DNA from: Croceicoccus marinus
GTDB lineage: Bacteria > Pseudomonadota > Alphaproteobacteria > Sphingomonadales > Sphingomonadaceae
Length of the DNA stretch: 64,000 bases
Direction of reading: 5' to 3'
Assembly (NCBI RefSeq): GCF_001661675.2
Contig: NZ_CP019602.1
Span: 2,319,501-2,383,500 of the forward strand
Part shown: positions 9,966 through 19,871 of the stretch, in pieces
Layout of the letters: every line of letters starts with the position of its first letter
Position numbering within the stretch: position 1 is the stretch's first letter
Program-made: the position numbers and the translations under genes
The notes under the pieces: model-generated
Database searches by the model: none
Seen by the model: the letters and a program-made list of their open reading frames with translations, nothing else
Told to the model about the DNA's origin: nothing

Positions 9966-10981
9966 CCCATATCATCCGCCCGTCGCGTCCCGACGATCTT
10001 GAAGCGCTTTACGAAATGGCCAAGCTGACCGGTGGAGGGTTCACCAACCTGCCGCCCGACCGCGCTGCCCTGACCGCCAAGCTGAACGCCAGCGCGCGCG
10101 CGTTTTCGCGGCCGATGGAAGGCGAAATCGGCAACGATCTGTTCGTGCTGATGCTGGAGGATGCGGAGACAGGACGGATCCTGGGCACCTGCCAGATCTT
10201 CAGCCGGATCGGCGGCGATTTGCCGTTCTATTCCTATCGCCTGACCACGCTGACGACCCACAGCCGCGAGCTTGACCGGACCTTTCGCAACCAGATGCTG
10301 AACCTCGTCACCGATCTGGAAGGGTCGAGCGAGGTGGGCGGGCTGTTCCTGCATCCGGGTGCGCGCGCGGGCGGGCTGGGCATGCTGCTGGCGCGCAGCC
10401 GCTACCTGTTCATCGCCATGCACCGCGCGCGTTTCGGCGACCGTCTGCTGGCCGAACTGCGCGGCGTGGTCGACGCGCAGGGCAATGCGCCGTTCTGGGA
10501 CGGGGTGGCGGGGCGTTTCTTTGGCATGAGCTTTCGCGACGCGGACGAATTCAATGCGCTGCACGGCAACCAGTTCATCGCCGACCTGATGCCCAAGAAC
10601 CCGATCTATGTGGACATGATCAGCGACGAGGCGCGCGAGGCGATTGCCGTCACCCACGAAAGCGGCCGCCCCGCGCGCCGCATGCTGGAGGCCGAAGGCT
10701 TCCGTTTCGAGAACTATGTCGACATCTTCGACGCGGGGCCCACGATGATCGCGCGCACCGATCAGGTGAAGACCATCGCCGAGACCCGCCCTGCGACGCT
10801 GGCCGCCAACCCGGCGGCGAAGGGACAGCGCGCGCTGGTCGCGGCAGGGGAACTGCAGGATTTCCGCTGCGCCGTGGCGCGCGTCGAAACGCTGGATGAC
10901 GGCATGCTTGCGATTGACGCGGAGGCGGCCTCGGCGTTGAAGCTGAACCCCGGCGACCGCCTGTGCTGGGCACCCCGATAA
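9962..10981 (+). CDS. astA: Arginine N-succinyltransferase
   Basis: 339 aa. First enzyme of the AST route: transfers succinyl from succinyl-CoA to arginine. The start MTHIIRPSRPDD and segments FRNQMLNLVT and GARAGGLGMLLARSRY are typical AstA features within a GNAT-like fold. It is coupled to the preceding hydrolase by an ATGA overlap and is followed 10 bp later by astB. astC, astD and astE are not in this window. Confidence 0.93.
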   Translation: MTHIIRPSRPDDLEALYEMAKLTGGGFTNLPPDRAALTAKLNASARAFSRPMEGEIGNDLFVLMLEDAETGRILGTCQIFSRIGGDLPFYSYRLTTLTTHSRELDRTFRNQMLNLVTDLEGSSEVGGLFLHPGARAGGLGMLLARSRYLFIAMHRARFGDRLLAELRGVVDAQGNAPFWDGVAGRFFGMSFRDADEFNALHGNQFIADLMPKNPIYVDMISDEAREAIAVTHESGRPARRMLEAEGFRFENYVDIFDAGPTMIARTDQVKTIAETRPATLAANPAAKGQRALVAAGELQDFRCAVARVETLDDGMLAIDAEAASALKLNPGDRLCWAPR

Positions 10982-10991
10982 AGGACCATCC

Positions 10992-12239
10992 ATGCTGCGC
11001 GAGATCAATTTCGACGGGATCGTCGGCCCTTCGCATAATTACGCGGGGCTCAGCCTGGGCAATCTGGCCGCCACGCGCCACGCGGGCGACACCGCCTTCC
11101 CGCGCGAGGCGGCGCTGCAGGGCGTCGCCAAGATGCGGCACAATATGCGTCTGGGTCTGGCGCAGGGTTTCCTGCTGCCGCTGCCGCGCCCCAATCCGGG
11201 GTTCCTCGCCGATGTATGCGCGGTGGGCGATTTCGACCCCGCGCTGACCGCGATGGCATGGTCGGCCAGTTCGATGTGGACCGCCAATGCGGCCACCGTC
11301 TCACCCGCGCCCGACACCGAAGACGGGCGCTGCCACCTGACCGTCGCCAATCTGGTCACCATGCCGCACCGATCGATCGAATGGCCCGATACGCTGCGGC
11401 AACTGCGCACGATCTTCGCCGACAGCGCGCATTTCGCGGTGCATGGCCCGGTGCCGCCGACCTTCGGCGACGAAGGCGCGGCGAACCATATGCGGATGGG
11501 CGTCTCGCATGGCGAGCCGGGGATCGAGATCTTCATCTATGGCCGCCCCGGTGGGCGCTTTCCCGCGCGCCAGCACGAGCAGGCGTTCCGCGCCATCGCG
11601 CGCCGCCACGGGCTGGACCACGCGCGCTGCATCTTCGCCGAGCAGGCCCCCGCCGCGATCGAGGCGGGCGCGTTCCACAATGACGTGGTGGCGGTCGCTA
11701 ACGAGAATGTGCTGTTCTGCCATGAACAGGCGTTCGCCGACCGGGACGCGCTGTTCGCCGCGATCCGCGAGAAGCTGCCCGCCGCGCAGATCGTCGAGGT
11801 TCCGGCCAGCGCGGTCAGCCTTGCAGAGGCGATTTCGAGCTACCTCTTCAACGCGCAGCTCGTCACCCTGCCGGAGGGGGTGCAGGCGCTGATCGTGCCG
11901 ACCGAAGCGTGGGAAAACAAGCCGGTACGCGCTTTTCTGGACGCTATGATCCAGGGTAATGGCCCCATCCGCAAGGTGCTGCCGGTGGATGTGCGCCAGT
12001 CGATGGCCAATGGCGGAGGCCCCGCCTGCCTGCGGCTTCGCGTGGTCGCGGACCCCGCCCGCATCGACCCGCGCTTCATGCTGGACGAGGACAAGGCAGG
12101 CCTTCTTGAGAGCGTGATTCGGAGCCATTGGCCCGAGCGGATCTCTTCAGCCGAAATAGGCAGCGAGGCGCTGGCGGACCAGGTTCGCGATGCCCGACAG
12201 GCGCTGTGCGAGGCGCTGGATCTCAAGGAACTTGGTTAA
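10992..12239 (+). CDS. astB: N-succinylarginine dihydrolase
   Basis: 415 aa. Converts N-succinylarginine to succinylornithine, ammonia and CO2. The N-terminal segment EINFDGIVGPSHNYAGLS and the later GAFHNDVVAVAN and NGGGPACLRLRVV are characteristic of AstB, an amidinotransferase-fold enzyme with a catalytic Cys near the C-terminus (in GGPAC). Length is typical. Cotranscribed with astA. Confidence 0.94.
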   Translation: MLREINFDGIVGPSHNYAGLSLGNLAATRHAGDTAFPREAALQGVAKMRHNMRLGLAQGFLLPLPRPNPGFLADVCAVGDFDPALTAMAWSASSMWTANAATVSPAPDTEDGRCHLTVANLVTMPHRSIEWPDTLRQLRTIFADSAHFAVHGPVPPTFGDEGAANHMRMGVSHGEPGIEIFIYGRPGGRFPARQHEQAFRAIARRHGLDHARCIFAEQAPAAIEAGAFHNDVVAVANENVLFCHEQAFADRDALFAAIREKLPAAQIVEVPASAVSLAEAISSYLFNAQLVTLPEGVQALIVPTEAWENKPVRAFLDAMIQGNGPIRKVLPVDVRQSMANGGGPACLRLRVVADPARIDPRFMLDEDKAGLLESVIRSHWPERISSAEIGSEALADQVRDARQALCEALDLKELG

Positions 12240-12347
12240 CGCTTTTGCGGGGAACCGGAGCAAAGGTTACCAAGTTGTTAACCCGAGGACTCGCCCCAAG
12301 GCGAAACCGCAACCGCCCAGAGGATCGAGAGAGGGAGACGCCCCGCC

Positions 12348-12662
12348 TTGTTCGCCGCCGCCAAACTGAAGAAGCTGGGCCGCCTGTTCGTGATCAAGAC
12401 GCGCGTCGAGGTCTATATGGTCACCTATGCGCTGGGGCTGGGTGCGGCAGAGCGCGGGATGCATTACCTCGACCAGTATCCCGGCTATGGCGGCTATCTG
12501 CTGATGCTGGCGTGCACCGGCTCGGTTTTCATGGCGAGCGCCAAGATGCTCGACTGCGTGAAGCTGGAGCGCGAGAAGGCCGAGGCCGAGGGTGCCGTCA
12601 CGGCGCCCGCCGGCACTGGAAGCGCCGCCGGAAGCACCGCCACAGCCATTCCTGCCGAATGA
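12348..12662 (+). CDS. Small conserved-looking membrane protein, unknown
   Basis: 104 aa with a TTG start at 12348, preceded by a purine-rich stretch (gagagaggg) about 12 bp upstream. The centre (about residues 20-65) has one long or two short hydrophobic stretches, then a charged segment and an Ala/Gly/Thr-rich tail. No family is named with confidence. It follows astB by 108 bp and could be a separate unit. Confidence 0.6.
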   Translation: MFAAAKLKKLGRLFVIKTRVEVYMVTYALGLGAAERGMHYLDQYPGYGGYLLMLACTGSVFMASAKMLDCVKLEREKAEAEGAVTAPAGTGSAAGSTATAIPAE

Positions 12663-12757
12663 CAGCCTGACGCGGCTTGTCGGGGGAAATACCGATGGTC
12701 CGCCTGCCCCTCCCCCTTTAGCCATGGATCCGCGGCGATCTGGCGCGGGATGGCATC

Positions 12758-13543
12758 ATGGCAGATATCGTGAAATCGCTGATCATCGCCGCGGCATTGC
12801 TTCCCGCGGGCTGCGCGACATCATCGGGTGTTGGCGATGCGGCGACAAGCCCGCCCACCACGGTCGAGGCGGTGGGAGTCGTCAGCGAGCGGATTCCCTT
12901 ACCGCGCGGGTTTCTGTCCCCCGCCGATGCGCCCGACAGTCTCGCTTTGCTTCCCCCGCCGCCCGCCGCGGGATCCGCTGCCAAGGCCGCCGACCAGCAG
13001 GCCTATGCCGATGCGTTGACCGCCCCCGATGAGCGGCAGGCCTTGGCGGCGCGCGATGCCGATCTGGGCTGGCCGGGCGTCGTCTCCTCGTTCGAGCCGA
13101 TTGCCGGCGTGTCGCTGACGGACGGATCGAAACCGCATGCCGAAATGCTGCTGCGCCGTGCGATGACCGATGCGGGGCTGGCGACCTATCGCGCCAAGAC
13201 GCATTACAACCGCGTCCGCCCCTTCGCCGAGAATGCTGGCCCTAGCTGCACGCCCGCCGAGGAAGAGGCGCTGCGCGGGGACGGATCCTATCCTTCGGGC
13301 CATACCGCCATCGGCTGGATGCTGGCGCTGGTGCTGACCGGACTGCTGCCCGACCGGCAGGACGCGCTGCTGCGGCGCGGATACGATTTCGGGCAGAGCC
13401 GGGTGATCTGCCGCGTCCATTGGTACAGCGACACGGTGGCGGGCCGCAATGTCGCCAGCGCAACCTATGCGCGGCTGCAGGCCGATCCGATCTTCCGCGC
13501 GCAGGCGGAACTGGCGCGGCGGGAAATCGCCGCCGCGCGCTGA
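12758..13543 (+). CDS. Class A non-specific acid phosphatase (PAP2), lipoprotein-like
   Basis: 261 aa. An N-terminal hydrophobic stretch ends in a lipobox-like LLPAGC (Cys at residue 18), suggesting export and lipid anchoring. The PAP2 signature is present: KTHYNRVRPF, then GSYPSGHT and SRVICRVHWYSD, which supply the catalytic Arg and His residues of class A phosphatases. It would release phosphate from organic esters in the periplasm. It converges with dnaB, stop-to-stop distance 10 bp. Confidence 0.88.
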   Translation: MADIVKSLIIAAALLPAGCATSSGVGDAATSPPTTVEAVGVVSERIPLPRGFLSPADAPDSLALLPPPPAAGSAAKAADQQAYADALTAPDERQALAARDADLGWPGVVSSFEPIAGVSLTDGSKPHAEMLLRRAMTDAGLATYRAKTHYNRVRPFAENAGPSCTPAEEEALRGDGSYPSGHTAIGWMLALVLTGLLPDRQDALLRRGYDFGQSRVICRVHWYSDTVAGRNVASATYARLQADPIFRAQAELARREIAAAR

Positions 13544-13553
13544 CGCGGGGCCC

Positions 13554-15074
13554 CTATTCGTAGTCGCTGTTGTAGTCGTCTTCGGCGAGGTCGCTGAAAC
13601 GCGTGATGCGCGGTTCGAACCGCAGGCGCACCTTGCCGGTGGCACCGTGGCGCTGCTTGGCGACGATCAGCTCGGCCAGGCCGAACACGCGTTCCATTTC
13701 CGCTGCCCATGACGCGTGGGCTTCGTGCACCTTGGCCTCATCGGTTTCCAGCGGACGCTTCGGCTCGCGCGAGGCGACGTAGTAATCCTCGCGGTAGATG
13801 AACCAGACCATGTCGGCATCCTGCTCGATCGAGCCCGATTCGCGCAGGTCCGACAGCATCGGGCGCTTGTCGTCGCGCTGTTCGACCGCGCGCGATAGCT
13901 GCGACAATGCGATCACCGGCACCTGGATTTCCTTGGCCAGCGTCTTCAGCCCGCGCGAAATCTCGGAAATCTCGTTCACGCGGTTGTCGTTGGCGCGGCC
14001 CGAACCTTGCAGCAGCTGCAGATAGTCGACCACGACCAGCCCGATATTGTGCCGCCGCTTCAGCCGCCGCGCGCGGGCACGCAAGGCCGCGATCGACAGG
14101 CCCGGCGAATCGTCGATGAACAGCGGAAGCTCGTTCAGTTCCTGCGATGCGCGCGAGAGCGCCTGGAAATCCTCGCGGCTGATCTTGCCCATGCGCAAAT
14201 TGTGCGAACTGATGCCCGAATTCTCGGCCAGGATACGCGTGGCGAGCTGGTCCGCGCTCATCTCAAGGCTGAAAAGCGCGACCGCCGCGCCGACCGATTC
14301 CTCTTCGCTGATGCCGTCGGCCAGATCGCGGCGCAGCCGGTTCGCGGTGTTGAACGCGATATTGGTCGCCAGCGACGACTTGCCCATGCCGGGACGGCCG
14401 GCCAGGATGATGAGGTCGGAATTATGCAGCCCGCCCGTCTTCTCGTTGATCGAGGTGAAGCCGGTGGTGGTGCCCGAGACATGGCCCCCGGAATTCAGCG
14501 CCTGCTCGATCATCTTGATCGATGTGCGCGTCGCATCGGCGAAGCTTTGCGTCTCGCTGCCGGTCGATGCGCCTTCGGCGACCTTGAACAGCGAGCTTTC
14601 GGCCCGCTCGATCTGCTGCATCGGCTCGACCGTTTCGGACGTGTCCATCGCGTCGGTCACCAGCTGGCGGCCGACCGAGACGAGTTCGCGCAGCAGCGCG
14701 AGGTCGAACACCTGCTGTGCCAGTTCCTTGGGCGCGAGCAGCGCATGCGGATCGGCGGTCAGCCGCGCGAGATAGGATATGCCGCCCAGTTCCCTGAGCG
14801 CCTCGTCCTCCTCGAAATAGGGTTTCAGCGTCACCGGCGTGACCACCGCCTTGCGGTCGATCAGCACCATGATCCGTTCGAAGATGCGCGCATGCAGCGG
14901 TTCGAAGAAATGGTCGGGGCCAAGATTGACCGGCAGTTCTTCCAGCACCCGGTTGTCGATCAGCACCGCGCCCAGGAAGGCGGCCTCCGCCTCGACGTTC
15001 GAAGGGAGCGCGCGCGGGACGGCATCCCGGTCGGCCAGGGAAATGGTGAGGGGAACGGGGTCGTACTGATTCAT
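13554..15074 (-). CDS. dnaB: Replicative DNA helicase
   Basis: 506 aa. The hexameric 5'-3' helicase of the replication fork. An N-terminal DnaB domain (about 25-130) is followed by the RecA-like ATPase; Walker A is GRPGMGKSS at 226-234 and the DNA-loop/Walker B region contains GLVVVDYLQLLQG. Length is normal and no intein is seen. Single gene. Confidence 0.96.
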   Translation of the reverse strand: MNQYDPVPLTISLADRDAVPRALPSNVEAEAAFLGAVLIDNRVLEELPVNLGPDHFFEPLHARIFERIMVLIDRKAVVTPVTLKPYFEEDEALRELGGISYLARLTADPHALLAPKELAQQVFDLALLRELVSVGRQLVTDAMDTSETVEPMQQIERAESSLFKVAEGASTGSETQSFADATRTSIKMIEQALNSGGHVSGTTTGFTSINEKTGGLHNSDLIILAGRPGMGKSSLATNIAFNTANRLRRDLADGISEEESVGAAVALFSLEMSADQLATRILAENSGISSHNLRMGKISREDFQALSRASQELNELPLFIDDSPGLSIAALRARARRLKRRHNIGLVVVDYLQLLQGSGRANDNRVNEISEISRGLKTLAKEIQVPVIALSQLSRAVEQRDDKRPMLSDLRESGSIEQDADMVWFIYREDYYVASREPKRPLETDEAKVHEAHASWAAEMERVFGLAELIVAKQRHGATGKVRLRFEPRITRFSDLAEDDYNSDYE

Positions 15075-15180
15075 AGCGCAGCGTAATGCCTATCACACCG
15101 GCCCGCATCAAGCGGCGCGGCGAAGCGATTTATCCACCCCCTGTGGGGAAGCGTGGAACCTGATGTGGAGCGCGGTTTCG

Positions 15181-15771
15181 CTAGCGCCGGGCGAGCTGGA
15201 ACACCGCATGTTCGGCGCGCAGGTTGGCCGCGGTGGACGAGGTGACGCGCCCGCCTTTCAGGAACCAGCTGCGCTCCACCGCCAGGCCCAGCCGGCCCGC
15301 CAGCGCGCGGAAATCGTCGATCGTGACATGGTGGATATTGGGCGTGTCGTACCAGGTTTCGGGCAATAGCCGGGTGACCGGCATGTGACCGCCGAACATC
15401 AGGCTGGCACGCACCCGCCAATGGGCGAAATTGGGAAAGGACACGAAGCCGCGCGGGGCGATGCGCAGCAATTGTTCGATCACCAGGTCGGGGCGGCGCG
15501 TGGTCTGCAGCGTCTGCGACAGGATCGCCACATCGACGCTGTTGTCGGGATAATAGGACAGGTCGCTGTCGGCATCGCCCTGCAGCACCGAAAGCCCGCG
15601 CGATACGCAGGTCGCGACATTGGCGGGCTCGATCTCAAGCCCGCGCGCGTCGCAGCCGCACGCGACCAGTGCAGCCATCAGCTCGCCGTCGCCGCAACCG
15701 ACGTCGAGCACGCGGCTGCCGGGTGCGACATGGCGGGCGATCACGGCGAGGTCGGGCCGAAGGGAGGCCAT
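15181..15771 (-). CDS. metW: Methionine biosynthesis protein MetW
   Basis: 196 aa class I SAM-dependent methyltransferase fold: SRVLDVGCGDGELM holds motif I at about 20-33. In alphaproteobacteria MetW is needed together with MetX for homoserine acetylation, and the two genes are adjacent here (metX upstream, 16 bp apart), which supports the name. Confidence 0.9.
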   Translation of the reverse strand: MASLRPDLAVIARHVAPGSRVLDVGCGDGELMAALVACGCDARGLEIEPANVATCVSRGLSVLQGDADSDLSYYPDNSVDVAILSQTLQTTRRPDLVIEQLLRIAPRGFVSFPNFAHWRVRASLMFGGHMPVTRLLPETWYDTPNIHHVTIDDFRALAGRLGLAVERSWFLKGGRVTSSTAANLRAEHAVFQLARR

Positions 15772-15787
15772 CAGAGGGAACCCATCA

Positions 15788-16927
15788 TCACAGAAATCCG
15801 GCGATCACCCGGTCGAGCGCGGGCACGTCCAATAAGAAGCTGTCATGGCCGAACGGCGCGGACAGTTCGACGAAGCTGACCGGCGCGCCCGCCGCGTTCA
15901 CCGCATGGGCGATGCGCCGCGATTCGCTGGTGGGATAGAGCCAGTCGGTATCGAAGCTGACGAGGCACATGCGCGCCTTCAGTCCCGCGAAGGCTTCGGC
16001 TAGGTTACCAGGTTTTCCATGGGCGCCATGTTCTTCCGCCAGGTCGAAATAATCCATCGCCCGCGTGATATAAAGATACGAGTTCGCATCGAAGCGGTCG
16101 GTGAACGACAGCCCCTGGTAACGCAGGTAGCTTTCCACCTGGAAATCGGCGTCGAAGCCAAATGTCTTCGTCTCGCGGTCCTGCAGGCGGCGGCCGAATT
16201 TCTCGGTCAGGCCCTGCTCCGACAGATAGGTGATATGGGCCGCCATGCGCGCCACGGCGAGACCGCTTTCGGGGCCGACCTTGCGCGGATCGTCCACCGC
16301 TTCGGAGTAGTAGTTGCCGCCCTTCCATTCGGGGTCGGCCATGATCGCCTGCCGACCAACCTCGTGGAACGCGATGTTCTGCGCCGAATGCCGCGCCGCG
16401 GACGCCAGCACCAGCGCCGCGCCGAAACGGTCGGGCCAGTTCGCCGCCCAGCTGAGCACCTGCATCCCGCCCATCGATCCGCCGACCAGCGCGTGCAGCC
16501 GGTCGATGCCCAGATGGTCCACCAGCGCCACCTGCGCGCGCACCATGTCGCGAATGGTGATGACGGGAAAGCGCATCGCGAACGGCGCGCCGTCCTCCGC
16601 CGCGCTCGACGGGCCGGACGAACCCATGCAGCTGCCGATCACGTTCGAGCAGATGACGAAGAACCGGTCGGTGTCGATCGGCAGCCCCGGCCCCACCACG
16701 CGCTGCCACCATCCCGGCTTGCCGGTCTTGGGATGCGGGCTGGCAAGATGCTGGTCGCCCGTCAGCGCATGGCAGACCAGGATGGCATTGTCCTTGGCCG
16801 CGTTCAGCCGCCCGTATGTCTGATAGGCGATCTCGACCGGCGCAAGGCTGCGCCCGCTGTCGAGCAGCAGCGGCTGCGCCATGGCAAGAACATGGCTCTC
16901 GGTATGGATCGCGGCGGTATCGGCCAT
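15788..16927 (-). CDS. metX: Homoserine O-acetyltransferase
   Basis: 379 aa from the ATG at 16927; a longer open frame would overlap hisC and was rejected. An alpha/beta-hydrolase that acetylates homoserine for methionine synthesis. The nucleophile Ser151 lies in [16 protein letters not shown] and FGHDSFLLD near the C-terminus carry the Asp and His of the triad. Operon with metW. The leader holds an 8-bp dyad (16991-17014). I looked for a SAM-II-type riboswitch and could not recognise one. Confidence 0.94.
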   Translation of the reverse strand: MADTAAIHTESHVLAMAQPLLLDSGRSLAPVEIAYQTYGRLNAAKDNAILVCHALTGDQHLASPHPKTGKPGWWQRVVGPGLPIDTDRFFVICSNVIGSCMGSSGPSSAAEDGAPFAMRFPVITIRDMVRAQVALVDHLGIDRLHALVGGSMGGMQVLSWAANWPDRFGAALVLASAARHSAQNIAFHEVGRQAIMADPEWKGGNYYSEAVDDPRKVGPESGLAVARMAAHITYLSEQGLTEKFGRRLQDRETKTFGFDADFQVESYLRYQGLSFTDRFDANSYLYITRAMDYFDLAEEHGAHGKPGNLAEAFAGLKARMCLVSFDTDWLYPTSESRRIAHAVNAAGAPVSFVELSAPFGHDSFLLDVPALDRVIAGFL

Positions 16928-16990
16928 GCGGGCGCGCTTGGATCGAAGCGTGCGTTCTGTCAACGACAGCGATCGGGCCTGCCGCCCGAA

Positions 16991-17014
16991 TTCGCCAAAT
17001 GCGCGATTGGCGAA
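16991..17014. promoter_or_regulatory. 8-bp dyad between metX and hisC
   Basis: TTCGCCAA and TTGGCGAA form a perfect inverted repeat with an 8-base spacer, centred in the 115-bp space between divergent metX and hisC. It could be an operator or a transcript hairpin; no regulator is assigned. Confidence 0.4.
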
Positions 17015-17042
17015 ACCAGCGCGGGAAGCTAGAGCGCAGCGC

Positions 17043-18167
17043 ATGAGCACCGACAGCCGCCAGCCCGCCCCCACAGGCCCTCGCATGAAGCCGTGGATCG
17101 AGGCGATCCATGCCTATGTGCCCGGCAAGTCGGCAGGCGCGGACGGCAAGCCGCTGGTGAAGCTGTCGGCGAACGAGAACCCGCTGGGTACCAGCCAGAA
17201 GGCTCTGGCGGCGCGCGGCGGTGCGGCGGGCCCGGCGGTCTATCCCGATCCCGACAGCAAGGCGCTGCGCGCGAAGATCGGCGAGATCCACGGCCTTGAC
17301 CCGGCGCGGATCGTCTGCGGCACCGGCAGCGACGAGATCCTGAACCTGGCGGCGCAGGCCTTCGCGGGTCCGGGGGACGAGATCATCCATGTGCGCTATG
17401 GCTTTGCCGTCTACGACATCGCCACGCGGCGCTGCGGGGCGACCCCGGTCGTCGCGCCCGACCGCGATTACGGCACCGATGTCGATGCGCTACTGGCCTG
17501 CGTGACCGGCAACACCCGCGCCGTGTTCGTCGCCAATCCGAACAACCCCACGGGGCGCTATATCGGCGCCGAGGAGATGGCGCGGCTGCATGCCGGATTG
17601 CCAGCCGACGTGCTGCTGGTGATCGACCAGGCCTACGGCGAATATCTGGCCGAGGGCGAGGACGACGGCGGCATCGCGCTGGCCAGGGCGCATGACAACG
17701 TGCTGGTCACGCGGACCTTTTCCAAGATCTATGGCCTTGCGGGCGAGCGGATCGGCTGGGGCTTTGCCGCCCCCGGCATCGTCGATGCGCTCAACCGGAT
17801 TCGCGGGCCGTTCAATGTCACTTTGTCGGGCCAGGCCGCGGCGCTGGCGGCGCTGGACGACCAAGATTTCGTCCGGCAGTCGCGTCAGGCCAATGCCGCC
17901 AGCCGCGCGCGTTTCGTAAGCGAGGTGGAATCGCTGGGCAATCACGGTCTCTCTGCCGTAAAGAGCGAGGCGAATTTCGTGCTGGTGCTGTTCGGCGGCG
18001 CGCTGAGTGCCGAAGCCGCGCAGGACGCCATCGCGGCGGCGGGCTATGCGGTGCGGCATTTGCCGGGACAGGGCCTGCCCCATGCGCTGCGCATCACCAT
18101 CGGCACCGACGCGCAGATGGACGACATAGTCGCCGCCCTGCGCGACGCCGCGAAGGCCGCTTCGTGA
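17043..18167 (+). CDS. hisC: Histidinol-phosphate aminotransferase
   Basis: 374 aa from the ATG at 17043. PLP enzyme of fold type I: NPNNPTG binds the cofactor region and Lys228 in [10 protein letters not shown] is the Schiff-base lysine. The start [10 protein letters not shown] fits the usual length. It overlaps the following prephenate dehydrogenase gene by four bases; in alphaproteobacteria this hisC-tyrA pair makes aromatic amino acids too, so the aminotransferase may act on phenylpyruvate or prephenate as well. Confidence 0.92.
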   Translation: MSTDSRQPAPTGPRMKPWIEAIHAYVPGKSAGADGKPLVKLSANENPLGTSQKALAARGGAAGPAVYPDPDSKALRAKIGEIHGLDPARIVCGTGSDEILNLAAQAFAGPGDEIIHVRYGFAVYDIATRRCGATPVVAPDRDYGTDVDALLACVTGNTRAVFVANPNNPTGRYIGAEEMARLHAGLPADVLLVIDQAYGEYLAEGEDDGGIALARAHDNVLVTRTFSKIYGLAGERIGWGFAAPGIVDALNRIRGPFNVTLSGQAAALAALDDQDFVRQSRQANAASRARFVSEVESLGNHGLSAVKSEANFVLVLFGGALSAEAAQDAIAAAGYAVRHLPGQGLPHALRITIGTDAQMDDIVAALRDAAKAAS

Positions 18168-19162
18168 GCGAGGACCGGTTCCAGCAGGTCGCGATTATCG
18201 GGCTGGGCCTGATCGGCGGCTCGATCGGTCTGGCGACCCAGGCCGCGCTGCCCGGCACCCGCGTCACCGCCTATGACACGGATGAAGGCGTGCGGATCCG
18301 CGCGCGCGAACGCGGACTGGCGCATGAGGTGTTCGACGACATTCGCGGCGCGGTGGCCGACGCGGATCTCGTCGTGCTGTGCGTGCCGGTGCGCGCGATG
18401 GGCGAGACAGCGGTGGCTTTAAAGGGCGCGGTAAAGCCCGAGGCGGTGATCAGCGATGTCGGATCGTGCAAGCAATCGGTGGCCGGCGCGATCGCCGCTG
18501 CGCTGCCGGGCCAGCCGCTGGTCCCCGCGCATCCGGTTGCGGGTACCGAACATTCGGGGCCGGACGCGGGCTTTGCGACATTGTTCCGCAATCGCTGGTG
18601 CATCCTGACCCCGGCCCAGGACACGCCCGCCGACGCGGCCCGGCGGACCGGCGACTTCTGGACCGCGCTGGGCGCGAATGTCGAGATCATGGACGCGCGC
18701 CACCACGACCTTGTGCTTGCCATCACCAGCCATGTCCCCCACCTGATCGCCTATACCATCGTCGGCACCGCGTCGGATCTGGAGGACGTGACCCGCAGCG
18801 AGGTGATCAAATATTCCGCCGGCGGCTTTCGCGACTTCACGCGCATCGCCGCCAGCGATCCGACGATGTGGCGCGACGTATTCCTGTCGAACAAGGAAGC
18901 CGTGCTGGAAGTGCTGCAACGCTTCAGCGAGGACCTGTCGGCGCTGCAGCGCGCGATCCGGTGGGAGGACGGCGACGCGCTGTTCGACCATTTCACCCAG
19001 ACCCGCGCGGTGCGCCGATCCATCATCGAGGAAGGGCAGGACGACGCGCGCCCCGATTTCGGACGCCGCGACCATGGTGCGAACGGAGGGGGTGCGAATG
19101 GGGCGGGTGCGAACGGGGGGGACGCGACGGGGGGCGCGAGCGGCGGCGATCAGCCGGGCTGA
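18164..19162 (+). CDS. tyrA: Prephenate/arogenate dehydrogenase with Gly/Asn-rich tail
   Basis: 332 aa, GTG start overlapping the hisC stop. The NAD(P)-binding [10 protein letters not shown] is at about 11-20; [11 protein letters not shown] is the substrate-binding motif. It catalyses oxidative decarboxylation toward tyrosine. The last 30 or so residues are a low-complexity GAN/GG-rich tail, coded at about 19066-19159, that no catalytic role explains; its end overlaps the convergent acyltransferase gene by 13 bp. Confidence 0.9.
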   Translation: MSEDRFQQVAIIGLGLIGGSIGLATQAALPGTRVTAYDTDEGVRIRARERGLAHEVFDDIRGAVADADLVVLCVPVRAMGETAVALKGAVKPEAVISDVGSCKQSVAGAIAAALPGQPLVPAHPVAGTEHSGPDAGFATLFRNRWCILTPAQDTPADAARRTGDFWTALGANVEIMDARHHDLVLAITSHVPHLIAYTIVGTASDLEDVTRSEVIKYSAGGFRDFTRIAASDPTMWRDVFLSNKEAVLEVLQRFSEDLSALQRAIRWEDGDALFDHFTQTRAVRRSIIEEGQDDARPDFGRRDHGANGGGANGAGANGGDATGGASGGDQPG

Positions 19163-19860
19163 TCGTCCGCGCGGTAATTCGCGTTCAACGCGTTGATCGC
19201 GTCGCGCACGCGGTTTTCCACCTCGATCCGGTCAAGCCCGGGGGGGATCGCCTCGCCGATGCGATAGGTGATGGTGCCGCGCCGTTTGGGCATCTGGTGA
19301 TACAGCCTGCCGCTATCGACCGCGACCGGCACCATCGGCAGGTTCAGCAGCCGGTAGATGCCGTACAGGCCCGACTGCATCCGCGGCGACGTGCCGACAT
19401 CGACCCGCGTGCCTTCGGGAAACAGCGCGAAATCGCGGCCCGTCGGCTTCACTATGTCTGCCGCGCGCTTCATGTCGCGCAGCGCCGCCGCCCCGCGCGA
19501 ACGGTCGACCGGCACCACGCCGTAGCGCGCCGCCAGTTCGCCCCATAGCGGGATGCGGATCAGCTCGATCTTGGCGAAGGGCACCGGATAGCGCGGCAGG
19601 AACGTCGGCAGGTCGATAGCCTCGAAGAAGCTTTCGTGCCGCAGCACGTAGAACGCCTGCCCCTCTGGCCGCTTGCCCTCGATCCGGATGGTGATGCCCA
19701 GCAGGCGAGTGACGCACCAGCGGTGGAACAGCGACCACCCCTCGGCCACATGCATCAGCCCGGTGTGCGAGAAAACGCCCGCCGCCGATGCTGCCAGCAC
19801 GAATATGAGCGATCCGGCATAGAAGATGCCCGCGAACACGATCGTGCGAAGCCATGCCAT
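19150..19860 (-). CDS. 1-acyl-glycerol-3-phosphate acyltransferase family protein
   Basis: 236 aa. An N-terminal membrane segment (about 5-30) precedes a PlsC domain: RHESFFEAIDLP takes the place of the usual H(X4)D block (here H-x4-E) and FPEGTR is the second signature. It probably transfers a fatty acyl chain to lysophosphatidate at the inner membrane. The altered first motif, with Glu or a following Asp, makes the exact acceptor uncertain. Confidence 0.85.
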   Translation of the reverse strand: MAWLRTIVFAGIFYAGSLIFVLAASAAGVFSHTGLMHVAEGWSLFHRWCVTRLLGITIRIEGKRPEGQAFYVLRHESFFEAIDLPTFLPRYPVPFAKIELIRIPLWGELAARYGVVPVDRSRGAAALRDMKRAADIVKPTGRDFALFPEGTRVDVGTSPRMQSGLYGIYRLLNLPMVPVAVDSGRLYHQMPKRRGTITYRIGEAIPPGLDRIEVENRVRDAINALNANYRADDQPG

Positions 19861-19871
19861 CCCGCCGGTGC

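Noticed and set aside
16928..17042. SAM-II-type riboswitch before metX
   Set aside because: Looked for because it is common before alphaproteobacterial metX/metA; the leader shows only an 8-bp dyad and none of the conserved riboswitch text.
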